Made by a program: the position numbers and the translations under genes
Shown: positions 40,224-48,920 of the stretch, in pieces
Position numbering within the stretch: position 1 is the stretch's first letter
Layout: every line of letters starts with the position of its first letter
Assembly: GCF_009680455.1 (NCBI RefSeq)
Contig: NZ_WKRD01000007.1
Span: 62,001-126,000, forward strand
Direction: 5' to 3'
From: Lachnospira eligens
GTDB lineage: Bacteria; Bacillota; Clostridia; Lachnospirales; Lachnospiraceae
Length of the DNA: 64,000 nucleotides
Notes under the pieces: model-generated
Told to the model about the DNA's origin: nothing
Database searches by the model: none
Seen by the model: the letters and a program-made list of their open reading frames with translations, nothing else

Positions 40224-40679
40224 ATGGATAAAATCGATAAGAAGATAATTACATTATTACAGCAGAATGCAAGAATGCCATTAAAGGCACTCGCCGAGAA
40301 TGTTTTCCTTTCATCACCGGCTGTTTCAGCAAGAATTGAGAGACTTGAGAAGGAAGAGATTATTGAAGGATATGAAGTTAAGATTAATCAGTTAAAGCTG
40401 GGATATCATATAACAGCATTTATTAATCTTGAAGTTGCTCCTGTGCAGAAACCGGATTTCTATCCATTTATCAAGTCATGCCCTAATGTTGTTGAATGTA
40501 ACTGTGTAACAGGCAATTATTCAATGCTATTAAAAGTTATGTTCCCAAGTACCATGGAACTTGATACATTTATCGGCCAGCTTCAGAAGTTCGGAAGAAC
40601 AAGTACACAGATTGTGTTCTCAACACCTGTTGCTCCAAGAGGTATTGATGTTAATCAGGAGATGCCTACAGATAATTAA
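40224..40679 (+). CDS. Lrp/AsnC-family transcriptional regulator
   Basis: 151 residues. N-terminal helix-turn-helix (DKIDKKIITLLQQNARMPLK, VFLSSPAVSARIERLEKEEI) and C-terminal RAM/effector domain (YHITAFINLEVAPVQKPDFY, VVECNCVTGNYSMLLKVMFP). These regulators form octamers and respond to amino acids. leuA lies 4 kb downstream, but there is no direct link. GGAGG lies upstream of ATG. Confidence 0.92.
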   Translation: MDKIDKKIITLLQQNARMPLKALAENVFLSSPAVSARIERLEKEEIIEGYEVKINQLKLGYHITAFINLEVAPVQKPDFYPFIKSCPNVVECNCVTGNYSMLLKVMFPSTMELDTFIGQLQKFGRTSTQIVFSTPVAPRGIDVNQEMPTDN

Positions 40680-40714
40680 ATTCATCAAAAGTTCATAATT
40701 ATTTAACCTATTAA

Positions 40715-40749
40715 CACTGTCAGACACTTGCTGTTCTGGCAGTGTTTTT
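40715..40749 (+). terminator. Terminator after the lrp-like gene
   Basis: Stem CACTGTCAG/CTGGCAGTG (one T-G pair) and TTTTT. Confidence 0.8.
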
Positions 40750-40793
40750 GTTATAATTATCTGAGTTTAAATTTCGTGTTACGAGGAGGTATT

Positions 40794-41729
40794 ATGAGTA
40801 AGGCTTCAGATATATTAGATAATGTAAGTAAGGTGATTGTGGGTAAGAGAAATGTTTCAGAACTGGTTCTGACAAGTATTATTGCCGGTGGACATGTTCT
40901 TCTAGAAGATGTTCCAGGAACCGGTAAGACTATGATGGCGAAAGCATTTGCAAAGAGCATTGATGGACAATTTTCAAGAATTCAGTTTACACCAGATCTG
41001 CTTCCTTCAGATATTACAGGTGTGCATGTGTTTAACCAGAAAGAGGGTGAATTCGTATTCAGAAGAGGTCCGGTATTCGCTAATGTTATTCTTGCAGATG
41101 AGATTAACAGGGCAACACCTAGAACACAGTCAGCATTGCTTGAATGTATGGAGGAACATCAGGTTACTGTGGATGGTGAATATTCTAAGTTAGAAGAACC
41201 ATTTGTTGTAATTGCAACACAGAATCCTATTGAGACAGCAGGAACTTATCAGCTTCCTGAGGCACAGCTTGACAGATTCCTTATGAAGATTAACATGGGT
41301 TATCCAAAGAAAGATGATGAGGTACTTATTCTTAACAGATTCTTAAAAGAAGATCCTTCTAAAGGACTTTCAACAGTTGCAACATGTGAGGATATTGCTG
41401 TAATGAAGGAAGAAGCGAAAAATGTATATGTTCACCCGGTGCTTATTGATTATATTGTTGAATTGGCAAGGATGACAAGACAGCAGGATAATGTATCAAT
41501 CGGTGTAAGCCCGAGAGGAACTCTTGGTATGCTCAATGCGGCGAGAGCATATGCGTATGTTGCAGGCAGAGATTATGTTGTACCAGAGGACATCAAGATA
41601 CTTGCACCTGTAGTATGGGCACACAGAATTGTGTTACAGACAGGTTACATGAATATGGATAATAAAGAACAGATTATAGAACATGTTGTTAATAACACAG
41701 CAGTTCCTACTGAAGATTGGAAGAGATAA
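40794..41729 (+). CDS. MoxR-family AAA+ ATPase
   Basis: 311 residues from ATG 40794 (GAGGAGG upstream). Walker A LLEDVPGTGKTMMAK, Walker B VILADEINRATPRTQSALLE, sensor VIATQNPIETAGTYQLPEAQ, arginine finger LDRFLMK, C-terminal lid SPRGTLGMLNAARAYA. MoxR ATPases act as chaperones with von Willebrand-type or DUF58 proteins, and the DUF58 gene starts inside its stop codon. Confidence 0.93.
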   Translation: MSKASDILDNVSKVIVGKRNVSELVLTSIIAGGHVLLEDVPGTGKTMMAKAFAKSIDGQFSRIQFTPDLLPSDITGVHVFNQKEGEFVFRRGPVFANVILADEINRATPRTQSALLECMEEHQVTVDGEYSKLEEPFVVIATQNPIETAGTYQLPEAQLDRFLMKINMGYPKKDDEVLILNRFLKEDPSKGLSTVATCEDIAVMKEEAKNVYVHPVLIDYIVELARMTRQQDNVSIGVSPRGTLGMLNAARAYAYVAGRDYVVPEDIKILAPVVWAHRIVLQTGYMNMDNKEQIIEHVVNNTAVPTEDWKR

Positions 41730-42862
41730 TGAATGTATTATTGATGCTTATTGGTGTACTTATAGTATATCTGGCAATTAAGCTTGTATTTCGTTATAAC
41801 TGGAATAAGGGGCTGGGTGTCGCTCTTGAATTTGAGAAAAAACATGTTGTAAATGGCGAAACAGTTAATGTTGTTGAGGTTATATCCAACGAAAAACGTC
41901 TGCCGCTGCCATGTGTGAATCTTAAGTTTCAGGTGGACAGGGAACTTGAATTTCCTGGAACAGATACTAATTCAAGTGTGTCGGACCTTGCATACCGCAA
42001 TGATGTGTTCTCATTTCTGGCTAATCAGAGAATTACAAGAAGAATTCCTGTTAAATGCAATCACAGAGGTGTGTTCAAAATATCAGGCGTACAGCTTACA
42101 TTTGCCGGACCATTTATGAATGAGATTAATGTTCTCAAAGTGGGTAGTACCTGTGAGATAACAGTTTATCCTAAGACTGTGGATAGTAAGAGATTCAGCT
42201 TTATAAGAAGCAGAATATCAGGAGAAGCAGAATGTAAGAAATATATGCTTGAAGATCCATTTGTGTTCAGAGGAATAAGAGATTATACAAGCAACGACAG
42301 CCTAAAGAATGTGAACTGGAAGGCAACAGCGAGAACAGGTAATCTGTGTGTTAATGAATATAATGAGTCAGTCAGCCGTAATGTATGTATTCTTCTTAAT
42401 CTTGAGGATGATGGAATGCTTACATATGATTCGGTTAATGAAGAAGCAATAAGTCTTGCAGCTTCTGTGGCAGAAGAGTTCATCAGACAGGGAATTAATG
42501 TCTCTCTAATTAGTAATGCATGTGATGTTGACACAAAGGAAGCAGTTGGTATAAGAGAAGGAGCAGGAGTTGGACATCTTGGAAGTATTAATACTGTACT
42601 TGCAAGAATGGATTTAAAGCTTGAAAAAGAAGAGTTTGCAGCGCTTATTAACAGAACATTTATAGAAAATGTTTCTGTCCAGAGTAGTGACAACAGTGTA
42701 TATGTTGTTATATCAGCGAGCAGAAGAAAGAAGCTGCAGCAGACTATGCAGAAGTTTGAGAAAAAGTATGGACAGGTTATATGGATTGTTCCATATATGA
42801 CTGGTGGAGAATACAGCCTTGATTATTGTGGTATCAGACCAGAGGGCTGGGAAGTGAAATAA
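41729..42862 (+). CDS. DUF58 domain protein, membrane anchored
   Basis: 377 residues from ATG 41729 (TAATG overlap with moxR). An N-terminal membrane helix (MNVLLMLIGVLIVYLAIKLV) is followed by an immunoglobulin-like region and the DUF58 core (FVFRGIRDYTSNDSLKNVNW, KATARTGNLCVNEY) with a vWA-like C-terminal part (CILLNLEDDGMLTYDSVNEE). Partner of MoxR, possibly in cell envelope or peptidoglycan-related complexes. Confidence 0.88.
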   Translation: MNVLLMLIGVLIVYLAIKLVFRYNWNKGLGVALEFEKKHVVNGETVNVVEVISNEKRLPLPCVNLKFQVDRELEFPGTDTNSSVSDLAYRNDVFSFLANQRITRRIPVKCNHRGVFKISGVQLTFAGPFMNEINVLKVGSTCEITVYPKTVDSKRFSFIRSRISGEAECKKYMLEDPFVFRGIRDYTSNDSLKNVNWKATARTGNLCVNEYNESVSRNVCILLNLEDDGMLTYDSVNEEAISLAASVAEEFIRQGINVSLISNACDVDTKEAVGIREGAGVGHLGSINTVLARMDLKLEKEEFAALINRTFIENVSVQSSDNSVYVVISASRRKKLQQTMQKFEKKYGQVIWIVPYMTGGEYSLDYCGIRPEGWEVK

Positions 42863-42881
42863 GTTTATCAGGAGATAACAT

Positions 42882-44258
42882 ATGAATGAGTCGGGACAAG
42901 TTTATAAGTATAATAAACTGAGAACAATAAGAACATTGACAGATATAATAAGCCAGTGTATTGTAGCGTTCGCATTTTCTGCATTTGTTATATTGGGACT
43001 TACGAATAAATCTGACAGTTATATTATTGCAACACTGCTTATGGCAGTTCCGGTTATTATAACTTATGTGGCAAGAAAGAATATACATAAGAATTTTCTA
43101 TTTATGCTGATTCATGCTGCTTTGCTTATAACAGCCATTATAATTGGTAATGGAGATGCAGAGTCTACAGCATATTTTGTAAGTGTACTTGCTGTGTGTA
43201 TAAGGTCTGTAAGCATAAGAGTGGCTAATGCAAGAAAAACTGAATATATGAATGAACCGCTTTATGGGAATCAGTTTGCTGATGTGACTCAGGAAGATAA
43301 GAAAGCTGCCTTGCAGGCAGGAGAGAGAATGTCACCTCTGTATTGTGTGGTTATGGTCGCAGGAAGTCTTTATGGCGGTTCAGCAGGCAACAGACTGCTT
43401 GTTAACTATGAAACAGTATTATTTGTGCTGTTTGTTCTGCTTGCTTTTCTTGCAAACCAGTTAAAAGAGCTTAATTCTCTGTTTATAAGTAATGCTGGCA
43501 AATCAGAATTTCCTGCTGAGAGAATTACAGGAATTAACATGATAATGGTCATGGTTGTGTCAGGACTTATGATTCTTGGCATGATTCTGTTCTATAGTGG
43601 GGATTATGGCAATATATTTACACTGATTGGTTCAGGTTTTGTAGCAGTTGTAAGGATAGTGCTGAAGCTGTTCTTAAGACTTATAAGAGAGAAAGAAGAA
43701 GTCTCTACGATGCCCGAAGATTCCGTGAATCCAGTCACTGATGATGATGTGGTAAAGGGAGATAACGACCTTGCATTTACTGATAATCCTGTTATGAGTG
43801 CATTATTTACAGCATTTGCAATAGTTCTTGTAATTGCACTTGTTGTATTTATTGTCTATATGATTATCAGATATGCCAAGAATTTCAAAAAGTCACAGGA
43901 TAATAATGGTGATGAGATTGAATTCATTGGCAATGACAGAAGAACAGAAGCAAGGATAAAGAGACGTCAGAGAGCAGAAGAAGCTAAGAATATGCCTGTT
44001 AATATGCAGTACAGGAAGGCATTCAGAAAAGCAGCAATAAAATCATCAAAGGCAGCCAGGGATTCGGATGGTAAATCACTTGAAAATATGCAGCCACAGG
44101 ACATAACAATAAACAGAATAACTAACGATGCTGATGCTGCAGACAGAATTACAGCAAGTTATGAGAAAGCAAGATATTCTGATAAGAATATTTCCAAAGA
44201 AGAACTTGAATTTATGCTTGACTTTATAAAAAATGACAAGTATAATAAGCGTACATAA
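42882..44258 (+). CDS. Multipass membrane protein of the MoxR-DUF58 operon
   Basis: 458 residues. About seven hydrophobic segments (near 26-43, 48-66, 73-90, 155-172, 182-198, 215-235, 242-262) and another at about 310-333 (FTAFAIVLVIALVVFIVYMI). A long basic/Ala-rich cytoplasmic tail follows (RRTEARIKRRQRAEEAKNMP). The last membrane segment plus tail resemble DUF4129-type proteins. Operons of this type usually continue with a transglutaminase-like protein. None is present here, so this protein closes the operon. The leuA promoter lies inside its 3' end. Confidence 0.65.
   Translation: MNESGQVYKYNKLRTIRTLTDIISQCIVAFAFSAFVILGLTNKSDSYIIATLLMAVPVIITYVARKNIHKNFLFMLIHAALLITAIIIGNGDAESTAYFVSVLAVCIRSVSIRVANARKTEYMNEPLYGNQFADVTQEDKKAALQAGERMSPLYCVVMVAGSLYGGSAGNRLLVNYETVLFVLFVLLAFLANQLKELNSLFISNAGKSEFPAERITGINMIMVMVVSGLMILGMILFYSGDYGNIFTLIGSGFVAVVRIVLKLFLRLIREKEEVSTMPEDSVNPVTDDDVVKGDNDLAFTDNPVMSALFTAFAIVLVIALVVFIVYMIIRYAKNFKKSQDNNGDEIEFIGNDRRTEARIKRRQRAEEAKNMPVNMQYRKAFRKAAIKSSKAARDSDGKSLENMQPQDITINRITNDADAADRITASYEKARYSDKNISKEELEFMLDFIKNDKYNKRT
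44218..44246 (+). promoter_or_regulatory. Promoter of the leuA T-box transcript
   Basis: TTGACT (44218-44223), 17 bases, TATAAT (44241-44246), lying in the last codons of the preceding gene. Predicted start near 44253. Confidence 0.75.
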
Positions 44259-44550
44259 TAAGTAAATGCTGTGAAGAGGACTATTAGATAGGAACCAGAG
44301 TCAGAGAACTGCCGGGTGGTGCGAGGCAGTCGAAGGAACTTATTGAACTCGCCTTGGAGCTGCTACCTGAAATCATTATGAGAAGTAGGAGTAGCCGGAA
44401 GCCAACCGTTATAGTGGACAGAATATAATGCAGCACATTTGTTGTACGTATTCAGTGAGTGCATAGCATAGCTATGAAGAAGAGTGGTAACGCGTGAGAT
44501 TTATCTTTCGTCTCTTTGGGTGGAATTGCCCATGGACGAAAGATTTTTTT
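44259..44550 (+). promoter_or_regulatory. T-box riboswitch, leucine-specific
   Basis: Stem I contains AGAGAACTGCCGGGTGGTGC and the specifier loop GAA-CTC-GCC with specifier CTC (44348-44350), a Leu codon. The conserved T-box AGAGTGGTAACGCGTG is at 44481-44496. The terminator stem ATCTTTCGTC/GACGAAAGAT (44503-44512 and 44535-44544) is followed by TTTTTT. Uncharged tRNA-Leu(GAG) would pair with CTC, and its free acceptor end with GGTAAC-type bases. This stabilises the antiterminator so leuA is expressed on leucine starvation. Confidence 0.95.
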
Positions 44551-44617
44551 ATGCTTATCTTTAAGGAAGCCTTTACTTATTAACAATACATATTTATATT
44601 TTCAGGAGGTTTTAGGA

Positions 44618-46279
44618 ATGTTTGATTACAGACAGTATGAAAGAGGCTATTTTATGCCACCAGTTAAGTGCAATGACTGGGTTAACAAGGAGTATGTTGA
44701 TAAGGCACCAATCTGGTGTTCGGTTGATTTAAGAGATGGTAACCAGGCTCTTGTTGAACCTATGAGTCTTGATGAAAAGCTTGAATTCTTCCAGATGTTA
44801 GTTGAAGTTGGATTTAAAGAAATTGAAATTGGTTTCCCTGCAGCTTCTGAGACAGAATATGAGTTCTGCCGTACACTTATTGAGAAGAATATGATTCCTG
44901 ATGATGTTACAATTCAGGTTCTTACCCAGGCAAGACCACATATTATTAAGAAGACATTTGAAGCCGTAAAGGGTGCTCCGAGAGCAATAGTTCATGTATA
45001 CAATTCTACTTCATTAGCACAGAGAGAACAGGTATTCAAGAAATCTAAGGAAGAAGTTAAGCAGATTGCTATTGAAGGTGCTAAGTTATTAAAGGAACTT
45101 GCTGAAGCTGATGGAGGAAACTTCCTTTTTGAATACAGTCCAGAGAGCTTTACAGGAACAGAACCAGAGTATGCACTTGAGGTATGCAACGCTGTTGTTG
45201 ATATCTGGCAGCCAACACCTGATAAGAAATGTATCATCAATCTTCCTGCTACAGTTGAGATGTCACTTCCACATGTATTTGCAAGCCAGATTGAATATAT
45301 GTCTAAGTACATGCACAACAGAGAAAATGTTATTATTTCTCTTCATCCACATAATGACCGTTCGACAGGTGTTGCTGATGCAGAGTTAGGACTTCTTGCA
45401 GGAGCAGACAGAATTGAGGGAACACTTTTTGGTAATGGTGAGAGAACAGGTAATGTAGATATTATTACACTTGCGATGAATATGTATATGCAGGGTGTTA
45501 ATCCTGAACTCAATCTTTCTGATATGCCACATCTTGCAGAAGTATTTGAAAGACTTACACAGATGAAGATTGATGACCGTCATCCATGGTGTGGTAAGCT
45601 TGTTTTTGCAGCTTTCTCAGGTTCACATCAGGATGCTATATCTAAGGGAATGCATTACAGAATTGAAAATGATCCTAATAAATGGACAGTTCCATATCTT
45701 CCAATTAATCCAGAAGATGTAGGACGTACATATGATTCAGATGTTATAAGAATTAATAGCCAGTCTGGTAAGGGTGGTGTTGCTTATGTTCTTGAACATA
45801 ACTATGGAATGGTTGTACCTAAGGCTATGAGAGAAGATCTGGGTTATGCTGTTAAGGATGTATCGGATGTTAATCATAAGGAGCTTTCAGCAGATGAAGT
45901 TCTTGAAATATTTGAGAAGAGATATAAGAAATACACACCAGTATTCAAGATTTCTGAAGTACATTTCAAGCAGATTAATGGAATACAGACAGTCGTAACT
46001 ATTAATGAGAATGGTGAGAAGTACAATGTTGAAGATGGTGGTAATGGTCGTCTTGATGCTGTAAGTAATGCTCTTGCCAGTCATTTTGGAAAGCCTTGTG
46101 ATATCTTCTGTTATGAAGAACATTCATTAAAGAAGGGTTCTGATTCTAGTGCCATTGCATATGTTGGTATTACAGGAGAGGATGGAAAGAATTACTTTGG
46201 TATTGGTATTGACCATGATATCATCAGAGCTTCTATTGATGCGTTAGAGTCAGCTATGAACAGAAGCCTTGAAGCATAA
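44618..46279 (+). CDS. leuA: 2-isopropylmalate synthase (LeuA type 2)
   Basis: 553 residues from ATG 44618 (AGGAGG upstream). HMGL-like barrel with APIWCSVDLRDGNQALVEPM, EIEIGFPAASETEYEFCRTL, IISLHPHNDRSTGVADAELG (metal-binding His pair) and GTLFGNGERTGNVDIITLAM. The C-terminal LeuA allosteric domain (about 430-550) mediates leucine feedback. It condenses acetyl-CoA and 2-oxoisovalerate, the first leucine-specific step. The long form is the type 2 enzyme. It is controlled by the leucine T-box. No other leu genes are within the window. Confidence 0.96.
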   Translation: MFDYRQYERGYFMPPVKCNDWVNKEYVDKAPIWCSVDLRDGNQALVEPMSLDEKLEFFQMLVEVGFKEIEIGFPAASETEYEFCRTLIEKNMIPDDVTIQVLTQARPHIIKKTFEAVKGAPRAIVHVYNSTSLAQREQVFKKSKEEVKQIAIEGAKLLKELAEADGGNFLFEYSPESFTGTEPEYALEVCNAVVDIWQPTPDKKCIINLPATVEMSLPHVFASQIEYMSKYMHNRENVIISLHPHNDRSTGVADAELGLLAGADRIEGTLFGNGERTGNVDIITLAMNMYMQGVNPELNLSDMPHLAEVFERLTQMKIDDRHPWCGKLVFAAFSGSHQDAISKGMHYRIENDPNKWTVPYLPINPEDVGRTYDSDVIRINSQSGKGGVAYVLEHNYGMVVPKAMREDLGYAVKDVSDVNHKELSADEVLEIFEKRYKKYTPVFKISEVHFKQINGIQTVVTINENGEKYNVEDGGNGRLDAVSNALASHFGKPCDIFCYEEHSLKKGSDSSAIAYVGITGEDGKNYFGIGIDHDIIRASIDALESAMNRSLEA

Positions 46280-46305
46280 TATTTAAATTGAATAATGTGT
46301 AATAT

Positions 46306-46364
46306 AACCCATGTCCGGAACGTATACTAGAATGATACTGATTCAGGATATGGGTTGTTTTATT
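46306..46364 (+). terminator. Terminator of leuA
   Basis: Stem AACCCATGTCC/GGATATGGGTT with a 29-base loop, followed by GTTTTATT. Confidence 0.7.
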
Positions 46365-46490
46365 AATGTAGAATTAAACCCCCCCAAAAAAGGGGGAAGC
46401 AGTACTTTGGTACTAATGCTATTATACGCTGAGAGAGGGAAATATAGTTAAGGGGAAACTATTGGTTCAGACATTTTTGGAGGGATAGTA
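46365..46490 (+). other. Leader of the surface-protein gene
   Basis: Contains CCCCCCC-AAAAAA-GGGGG, AGTAC-TTTG-GTACT (46411-46424 region) and ATAGTT/AACTAT inverted repeats before the AGGGATAGTA ribosome region. The stacked small hairpins suggest a structured 5' leader. It does not match c-di-GMP or other riboswitches that I know. Confidence 0.35.
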
Positions 46491-48185
46491 ATGTTTTTTA
46501 GAAAACGATTAAGTGGTTTGGATGTAAAGATTAAGAAAACTGCAGTTGGCGTTCTTTTGGTTGCAATAGTTGCAGGTTCTGTGTTTGCTGGTACGTCTTT
46601 AAGAGCTGGAGCATATTCAAAAACACAGGATGTCCTTAATGAATTATTAGGAGCAGCAAAACCTTACGGTGTAGTTGCTGAAGAATTTAAGAATGGTAAT
46701 CACAATCAGACATGTTTCGCGACTAACAAGCTTGTAATAACAGATCAGTGGATGAGTGCATGGCTTGATATGAGCGTTGGAACAACATATATCAAGAGTT
46801 TTGATAATTCTGGTTCATCAGAGGTTAATGTGGATAGGAATGCATTTAATAATCTTGTGCTTGGAACTGATTATGATTATGAACCCAGAGAGAATAAATA
46901 TTATATTAAGGATGCTAACGGAAAAAGAACAGGTGCTGTTATTAATGTTGCTAACTGCAAGGATACAATCAATGTTTATTATGCAGAGGATTATATGGAT
47001 GTAACTGCAGCACTTGATAATGTATACGATAATTTCAAGGCGTATTCAGATACACCAGATTCGGAGGCTGATATAGTTATTGGTGCTTATGATGATAGAA
47101 AGATTGATCTTGCTTCATTTAAGAATAAGCAGATTGTAGTGGTAAATATGTATGCTAATAATTATATTGACTGGCAGGGAAAAGAAGTTTCATCTTATTA
47201 TGGAGAAGGACAGCTCAACATAACAAATAAAGCACAGGGACAGTTTGTTATCATTAATCTGCTTGGCGGTGATGGTGATGCAGACATTAAAAGATTCAGC
47301 ATTAATGGAAAGAATACAGGCGGATTAACAGATGTTGATGTATCAGACACGGTTATTTTCAATGCTGTTAATGTAACTGGTAATATTAATATAGGTGAGG
47401 TATGTGGTATAGTTGTTGCACCAAAAGCAGATATTACCTTAACATCTACATGTAATGGAAGAGCAATTTCTAAGTCATTTGTTAATGTCAATGGACAAAT
47501 GCATTTTATATCAGATAATCAACAGCAGGAGACGACACAAAAGGAAACAACATCTGTAGCACAGTCTTCAGCAGAAACAACAAAGTCAGAAGAGACAACA
47601 ACTGCACAGGGAACAACAAAGTCAAACGAGACAACAACTGCACAGGAAACAACAAAGTCAAACGAGACAACAACTGCACAGGAAACAACAAAGTCAAACG
47701 AGACAACAACTGCACAGGAGACAACAAAGTCGAATGAGACAACAACTGCGCAGGCGACAACAAAGTCGAACGAGACAACAGTTGCGCAGGAGACAACAAA
47801 GTCGAATGAGACAACAGTTGATGCTGGTAAGGAAACTAAGCCGACAAAACCAGAATCAAACGAAACAACAGCTGTTAATGAGACAACAAAGTCAAATGAA
47901 ACAACAGTAGATTCTAATAAACAGACAAAAGAACATACAACTTCATCAACTCAGGTCACAAAGAAGACTGGTGAAGTTGCAGGAGATGAAGAATTAGTTA
48001 CAGGAAAAGAAGATGAGACTGTTGATGGCTCAAGAGTCAGAAAAGCTGGTGAAGTTGCGGCTGATGAAGAGGTTGTAAAGACTGGTGACAATAATCATGT
48101 ATGGGTATATATTGTGATTCTTGTAGCAGCAGCTGTTATTTCTGGAACTGTTATTGTGATAAGCAAAAAGAGCAATAAAAGATAA
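46491..48185 (+). CDS. Wall-anchored surface protein, choice-of-anchor-A type, Thr-rich repeats
   Basis: 564 residues. Signal segment (about 18-42: VGVLLVAIVAGSVFAG). A choice-of-anchor-A-like beta domain (about 45-335) includes IDLASFKNKQIVVVNMYANN and GEVCGIVVAPKADITLTST. A Thr/Ser/Glu stalk of about seven 12-residue units (TTKSNETTTAQE) covers about 362-446. The end has VVKTGDNN, a non-canonical xxKTG sortase-like signal, then a membrane helix and KKSNKR. It is exported and probably linked to peptidoglycan; adhesin role inferred. Two copies of (K)xGEVAxDEExV occur before the anchor. Confidence 0.75.
   Translation: MFFRKRLSGLDVKIKKTAVGVLLVAIVAGSVFAGTSLRAGAYSKTQDVLNELLGAAKPYGVVAEEFKNGNHNQTCFATNKLVITDQWMSAWLDMSVGTTYIKSFDNSGSSEVNVDRNAFNNLVLGTDYDYEPRENKYYIKDANGKRTGAVINVANCKDTINVYYAEDYMDVTAALDNVYDNFKAYSDTPDSEADIVIGAYDDRKIDLASFKNKQIVVVNMYANNYIDWQGKEVSSYYGEGQLNITNKAQGQFVIINLLGGDGDADIKRFSINGKNTGGLTDVDVSDTVIFNAVNVTGNINIGEVCGIVVAPKADITLTSTCNGRAISKSFVNVNGQMHFISDNQQQETTQKETTSVAQSSAETTKSEETTTAQGTTKSNETTTAQETTKSNETTTAQETTKSNETTTAQETTKSNETTTAQATTKSNETTVAQETTKSNETTVDAGKETKPTKPESNETTAVNETTKSNETTVDSNKQTKEHTTSSTQVTKKTGEVAGDEELVTGKEDETVDGSRVRKAGEVAADEEVVKTGDNNHVWVYIVILVAAAVISGTVIVISKKSNKR
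47577..47828 (+). repeat. 36-bp tandem repeats in the surface-protein stalk
   Basis: About seven units of ACAACAAAGTCAAACGAGAC-type sequence, 36 bp each. Units 2-4 are almost identical and the later ones have drifted. Copy-number change would alter stalk length in frame. Confidence 0.85.
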
Positions 48186-48206
48186 TAAATGTTAATGATA
48201 TCAGAG

Positions 48207-48236
48207 AGGCACAGCAGTAATGTTGTGCCTTTTTTA
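48207..48236 (+). terminator. Terminator of the surface-protein gene
   Basis: Stem AGGCACA/TGTGCCT, followed by TTTTTATT. Confidence 0.8.
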
Positions 48237-48247
48237 TTGGGGTGGTA

Positions 48248-48277
48248 TTGAAGCACTCTGCTTTTTTATGCTATAAT
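48248..48277 (+). promoter_or_regulatory. Promoter upstream of maf
   Basis: TTGAAG (48248-48253), 18 bases, TATAAT (48272-48277). It likely drives maf and the genes that follow closely on the same strand. Confidence 0.6.
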
Positions 48278-48345
48278 GCAATATGTATGAGTCGAAGTAG
48301 GCTTTGAACACAAAATACAGTGAAGAACAAGGAGATGGAAGTTTT

Positions 48346-48909
48346 ATGAAACATTTGATACTTGCATCGGGTTCACCAAGACGAAGAGAATTAATGAGTC
48401 AGGTAGGACTTGATTTTACTGTTGTTACAAGTGATGCAGATGAGAATATTAAAGAGATGGAGCCTGAAGATTATGTAAGAGAATTATCTTCTATTAAGGC
48501 ACAGTCTGTATTAGAGCAATATGCAGATAAAGATGATTCTGTAATCGTTATAGGTGCAGATACTATTGTTTATCATAAAGGAGAGATTCTTACCAAGCCT
48601 AAGGATGAAGAGGATGCATTCAGAATTCTTAAGTCTTTAGAAGGTCAGATACATCAGGTGTATACAGGTGTAACTATATGCAGCACACATAAGAATGTAA
48701 GTTTTTATGAAAAGACTGATGTGTGGGTATATGATATGACTGATGAGGAAATCAGGGATTACATAAGCACAGGAGAGCCTATGGATAAGGCTGGTGCATA
48801 TGGTATTCAGGGAAAATTCGCAGCATACATTAAGGGTATTGAAGGCGACTATAATAATGTTGTCGGTCTGCCTGTTGCAAGACTTGTACATGAGCTTAAA
48901 ACATTTTAA
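48346..48909 (+). CDS. maf: Maf-family nucleotide pyrophosphatase
   Basis: 187 residues from ATG 48346 (GGAGATGGAAG upstream; the longer TTG start lacks a site). Signatures LILASGSPRRRELMSQVGLD, SVIVIGADTIVYHKGEILTK and EPMDKAGAYGIQGKFAAYIK. It hydrolyses dTTP/UTP and modified nucleotides as house-cleaning, and has been linked to septum control. First gene of a tight run maf-HAD-small ORF-rlmH. Confidence 0.93.
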   Translation: MKHLILASGSPRRRELMSQVGLDFTVVTSDADENIKEMEPEDYVRELSSIKAQSVLEQYADKDDSVIVIGADTIVYHKGEILTKPKDEEDAFRILKSLEGQIHQVYTGVTICSTHKNVSFYEKTDVWVYDMTDEEIRDYISTGEPMDKAGAYGIQGKFAAYIKGIEGDYNNVVGLPVARLVHELKTF

Positions 48910-48920
48910 GGAGAAAATAT

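Noticed and set aside
46365..46490. c-di-GMP riboswitch before the surface-protein gene
   Set aside because: Hairpins are present but neither class I nor class II conserved bases could be found.
47577..47828. Possible CRISPR array
   Set aside because: 36-bp units are contiguous coding repeats of a surface protein stalk; there are no spacers and no cas genes.
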